A stretch of DNA of 9,473 nucleotides from Acidimicrobium sp. (GTDB lineage: Bacteria; Actinomycetota; Acidimicrobiia; Acidimicrobiales; Ilumatobacteraceae): the NCBI GenBank assembly GCA_003535455.1, contig DOHD01000135.1, positions 304-9,776 of the forward strand, read 5' to 3'. A program made the translations under genes and the position numbers. The notes below the pieces were generated by a model, which saw only the letters and a program-made list of their open reading frames with translations, was not told the DNA's origin and did no database searches. This document shows, in pieces, positions 8,781-9,473 of this stretch (the stretch's first letter is position 1; each line of letters opens with the position of its first letter).

Positions 8781-9473
8781 CTAGCGTCTTGCAGTTTTTC
8801 GCCTTCGCGCCACTTGGCGACCACGCCAGCGAACCGCCATCGTGCAAACACCAACGAATGTCATGAAATATGCAGAGAAATCAACGCGCGTGTAACCGTA
8901 ATGTAACCGTATGTTATTTTTGGTCGGAATCACGACCATCATGTTCGGTGCAACTCGATACGGTCCCTGTGCATTTTCTACTTTCCAATTCGGAAAGTAG
9001 CTCATTCGCACCAGAACTGGCACACCAACTTTGTCGACAGAAAAACTTATCGCTTCGTCTTCAAGCTTCGTGTTGCTAATTTTGACAGGCTCTAACTCGA
9101 CGACTGAAATATTCTCGGCTGGTTTAACGATGTCAACCTTGCGAGATGGGTCGGCGGGTTCACCTTGACGGCGATTCAAATCGATTTTCGCGTCAACTTT
9201 TTGCCAAGATTCTGGACCATCATCGGCTGGTACCGCCGCCCAATCTTCGGGGTGCTGAAACCAACTTGTACCGATTTCGAGCCAACGCTCTTTGGGGTCG
9301 TCGCTCGTAGTCGAGACAATCACGGGCTGGACAGTCATCGGCACAACCAAATCGCTTCGATCAACTTTGTAAATCACCCACGGCCCGCTCTCGGCAATCT
9401 TCGAAAGTGCCGCTTGCTGGTTGGCTTGGCTAATCGCCTCGGCGGTAAAAGCCATGTAATAGCGAACACCAAG
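8781..9473 (-). CDS. C-terminal part of a large envelope membrane protein (YfhO/PTPS-related-like), 5' end beyond window
   Basis: The open frame runs to the right window edge without a stop, giving 230 residues that begin LGVRYYMAFTAEA. The frame contains an ATG at 9453-9455, but codons upstream of it continue the conserved-looking GVRYYMA stretch, so this is the tail of a longer protein rather than a whole gene. Most of the fragment is polar and beta-rich with no hydrophobic segment, as expected for an extracytoplasmic domain, ending in VPVLVRMSYFPNWKVENAQ (about residues 151-169) and GPYRVAPNMMVVIPT. One membrane segment follows at about 200-214 (SAYFMTFVGVCTMAV), then a tail with nine Arg/Lys in 16 residues, predicted cytoplasmic. 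This end resembles actinobacterial multi-pass membrane proteins loosely grouped with YfhO or PTPS-related families, suspected of glycan transfer or assembly. Being just upstream of manB fits envelope sugar work. The exact family is uncertain. The stop codon is TAG. Confidence 0.6.
   Translation of the reverse strand, partial: LGVRYYMAFTAEAISQANQQAALSKIAESGPWVIYKVDRSDLVVPMTVQPVIVSTTSDDPKERWLEIGTSWFQHPEDWAAVPADDGPESWQKVDAKIDLNRRQGEPADPSRKVDIVKPAENISVVELEPVKISNTKLEDEAISFSVDKVGVPVLVRMSYFPNWKVENAQGPYRVAPNMMVVIPTKNNIRLHYGYTRVDFSAYFMTFVGVCTMAVRWRGRQVARRRKTARR
8978..9000. repeat. Perfect 9-bp inverted repeat inside the membrane-protein gene
   Basis: CTACTTTCC (8978-8986) and GGAAAGTAG (8992-9000) are exact reverse complements around a five-base loop. 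The element lies in the codons for the conserved-looking SYFPNWKV motif, and no T-run follows on either strand, so it is not an intrinsic terminator. An mRNA hairpin is possible; chance arising from the coding sequence is the simpler explanation. Confidence 0.6.

Noticed and set aside
8891..8911. Tandem copy of TGTAACCGTA (8891-8900 and 8902-8911).
   Set aside because: It falls in the codons for LHYGYT of the membrane protein. Only two copies exist, with an 11-base period that is out of codon phase, so coincidence is likelier than a binding site.

Overview
The window is chromosomal housekeeping DNA from a bacterium, most likely an actinobacterium with about half G+C by eye and a compact genome. 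Two things suggest this. The first is gene order: manB, Trm112 and ahcY, then comF, secA, prfB and ftsE, matches actinobacterial blocks I know from Mycobacterium and Streptomyces. The second is protein type: a long AhcY with the mycobacterial-like insert, and a PMM/PGM beginning with a 'VKAYDIRG' type N-terminus. A freshwater Acidimicrobiia-like lineage would fit the moderate G+C and tight packing, but that placement is a guess.

Layout from right to left, since most genes are on the minus strand. The right edge (8781-9473) holds the C-terminal end of a large envelope membrane protein. It is followed by phosphomannomutase/phosphoglucomutase (7417-8769), a small Trm112-like protein (7133-7399) and S-adenosylhomocysteine hydrolase (5650-7104), with gaps of 11, 17 and 28 bases. 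This looks like one transcription unit. Next comes the only plus-strand gene, a YczE/YitT-like membrane protein (5052-5675), whose 3' end overlaps the ahcY 3' end by 26 bases. Divergent from it, after only 49 bases, starts a second minus-strand unit: comF (4274-5002), secA (1593-4322), prfB (477-1577) and ftsE (1-434, cut by the left edge). comF and secA overlap by 49 bases; the later gaps are 15 and 42 bases.

The right-hand unit joins sugar-phosphate supply (mannose-1-P/glucose-1-P for envelope glycans) with removal of S-adenosylhomocysteine. The left-hand unit joins a ComF-type phosphoribosyltransferase, the Sec secretion motor, translation termination at UAA/UGA, and the FtsEX divisome ABC ATPase, whose FtsX partner would be expected just past the left edge.

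No mobile element, CRISPR, tRNA, rRNA, toxin or defence gene is visible, and no gene-free stretch exceeds 49 bases. I see no undescribed system. The points of interest concern genome architecture: genes that usually sit inside these blocks (hpf; tmk-mtrAB-lpqB; a SIS-family sugar isomerase/manA) are missing, neighbouring genes overlap, and one conserved SecA residue is altered.
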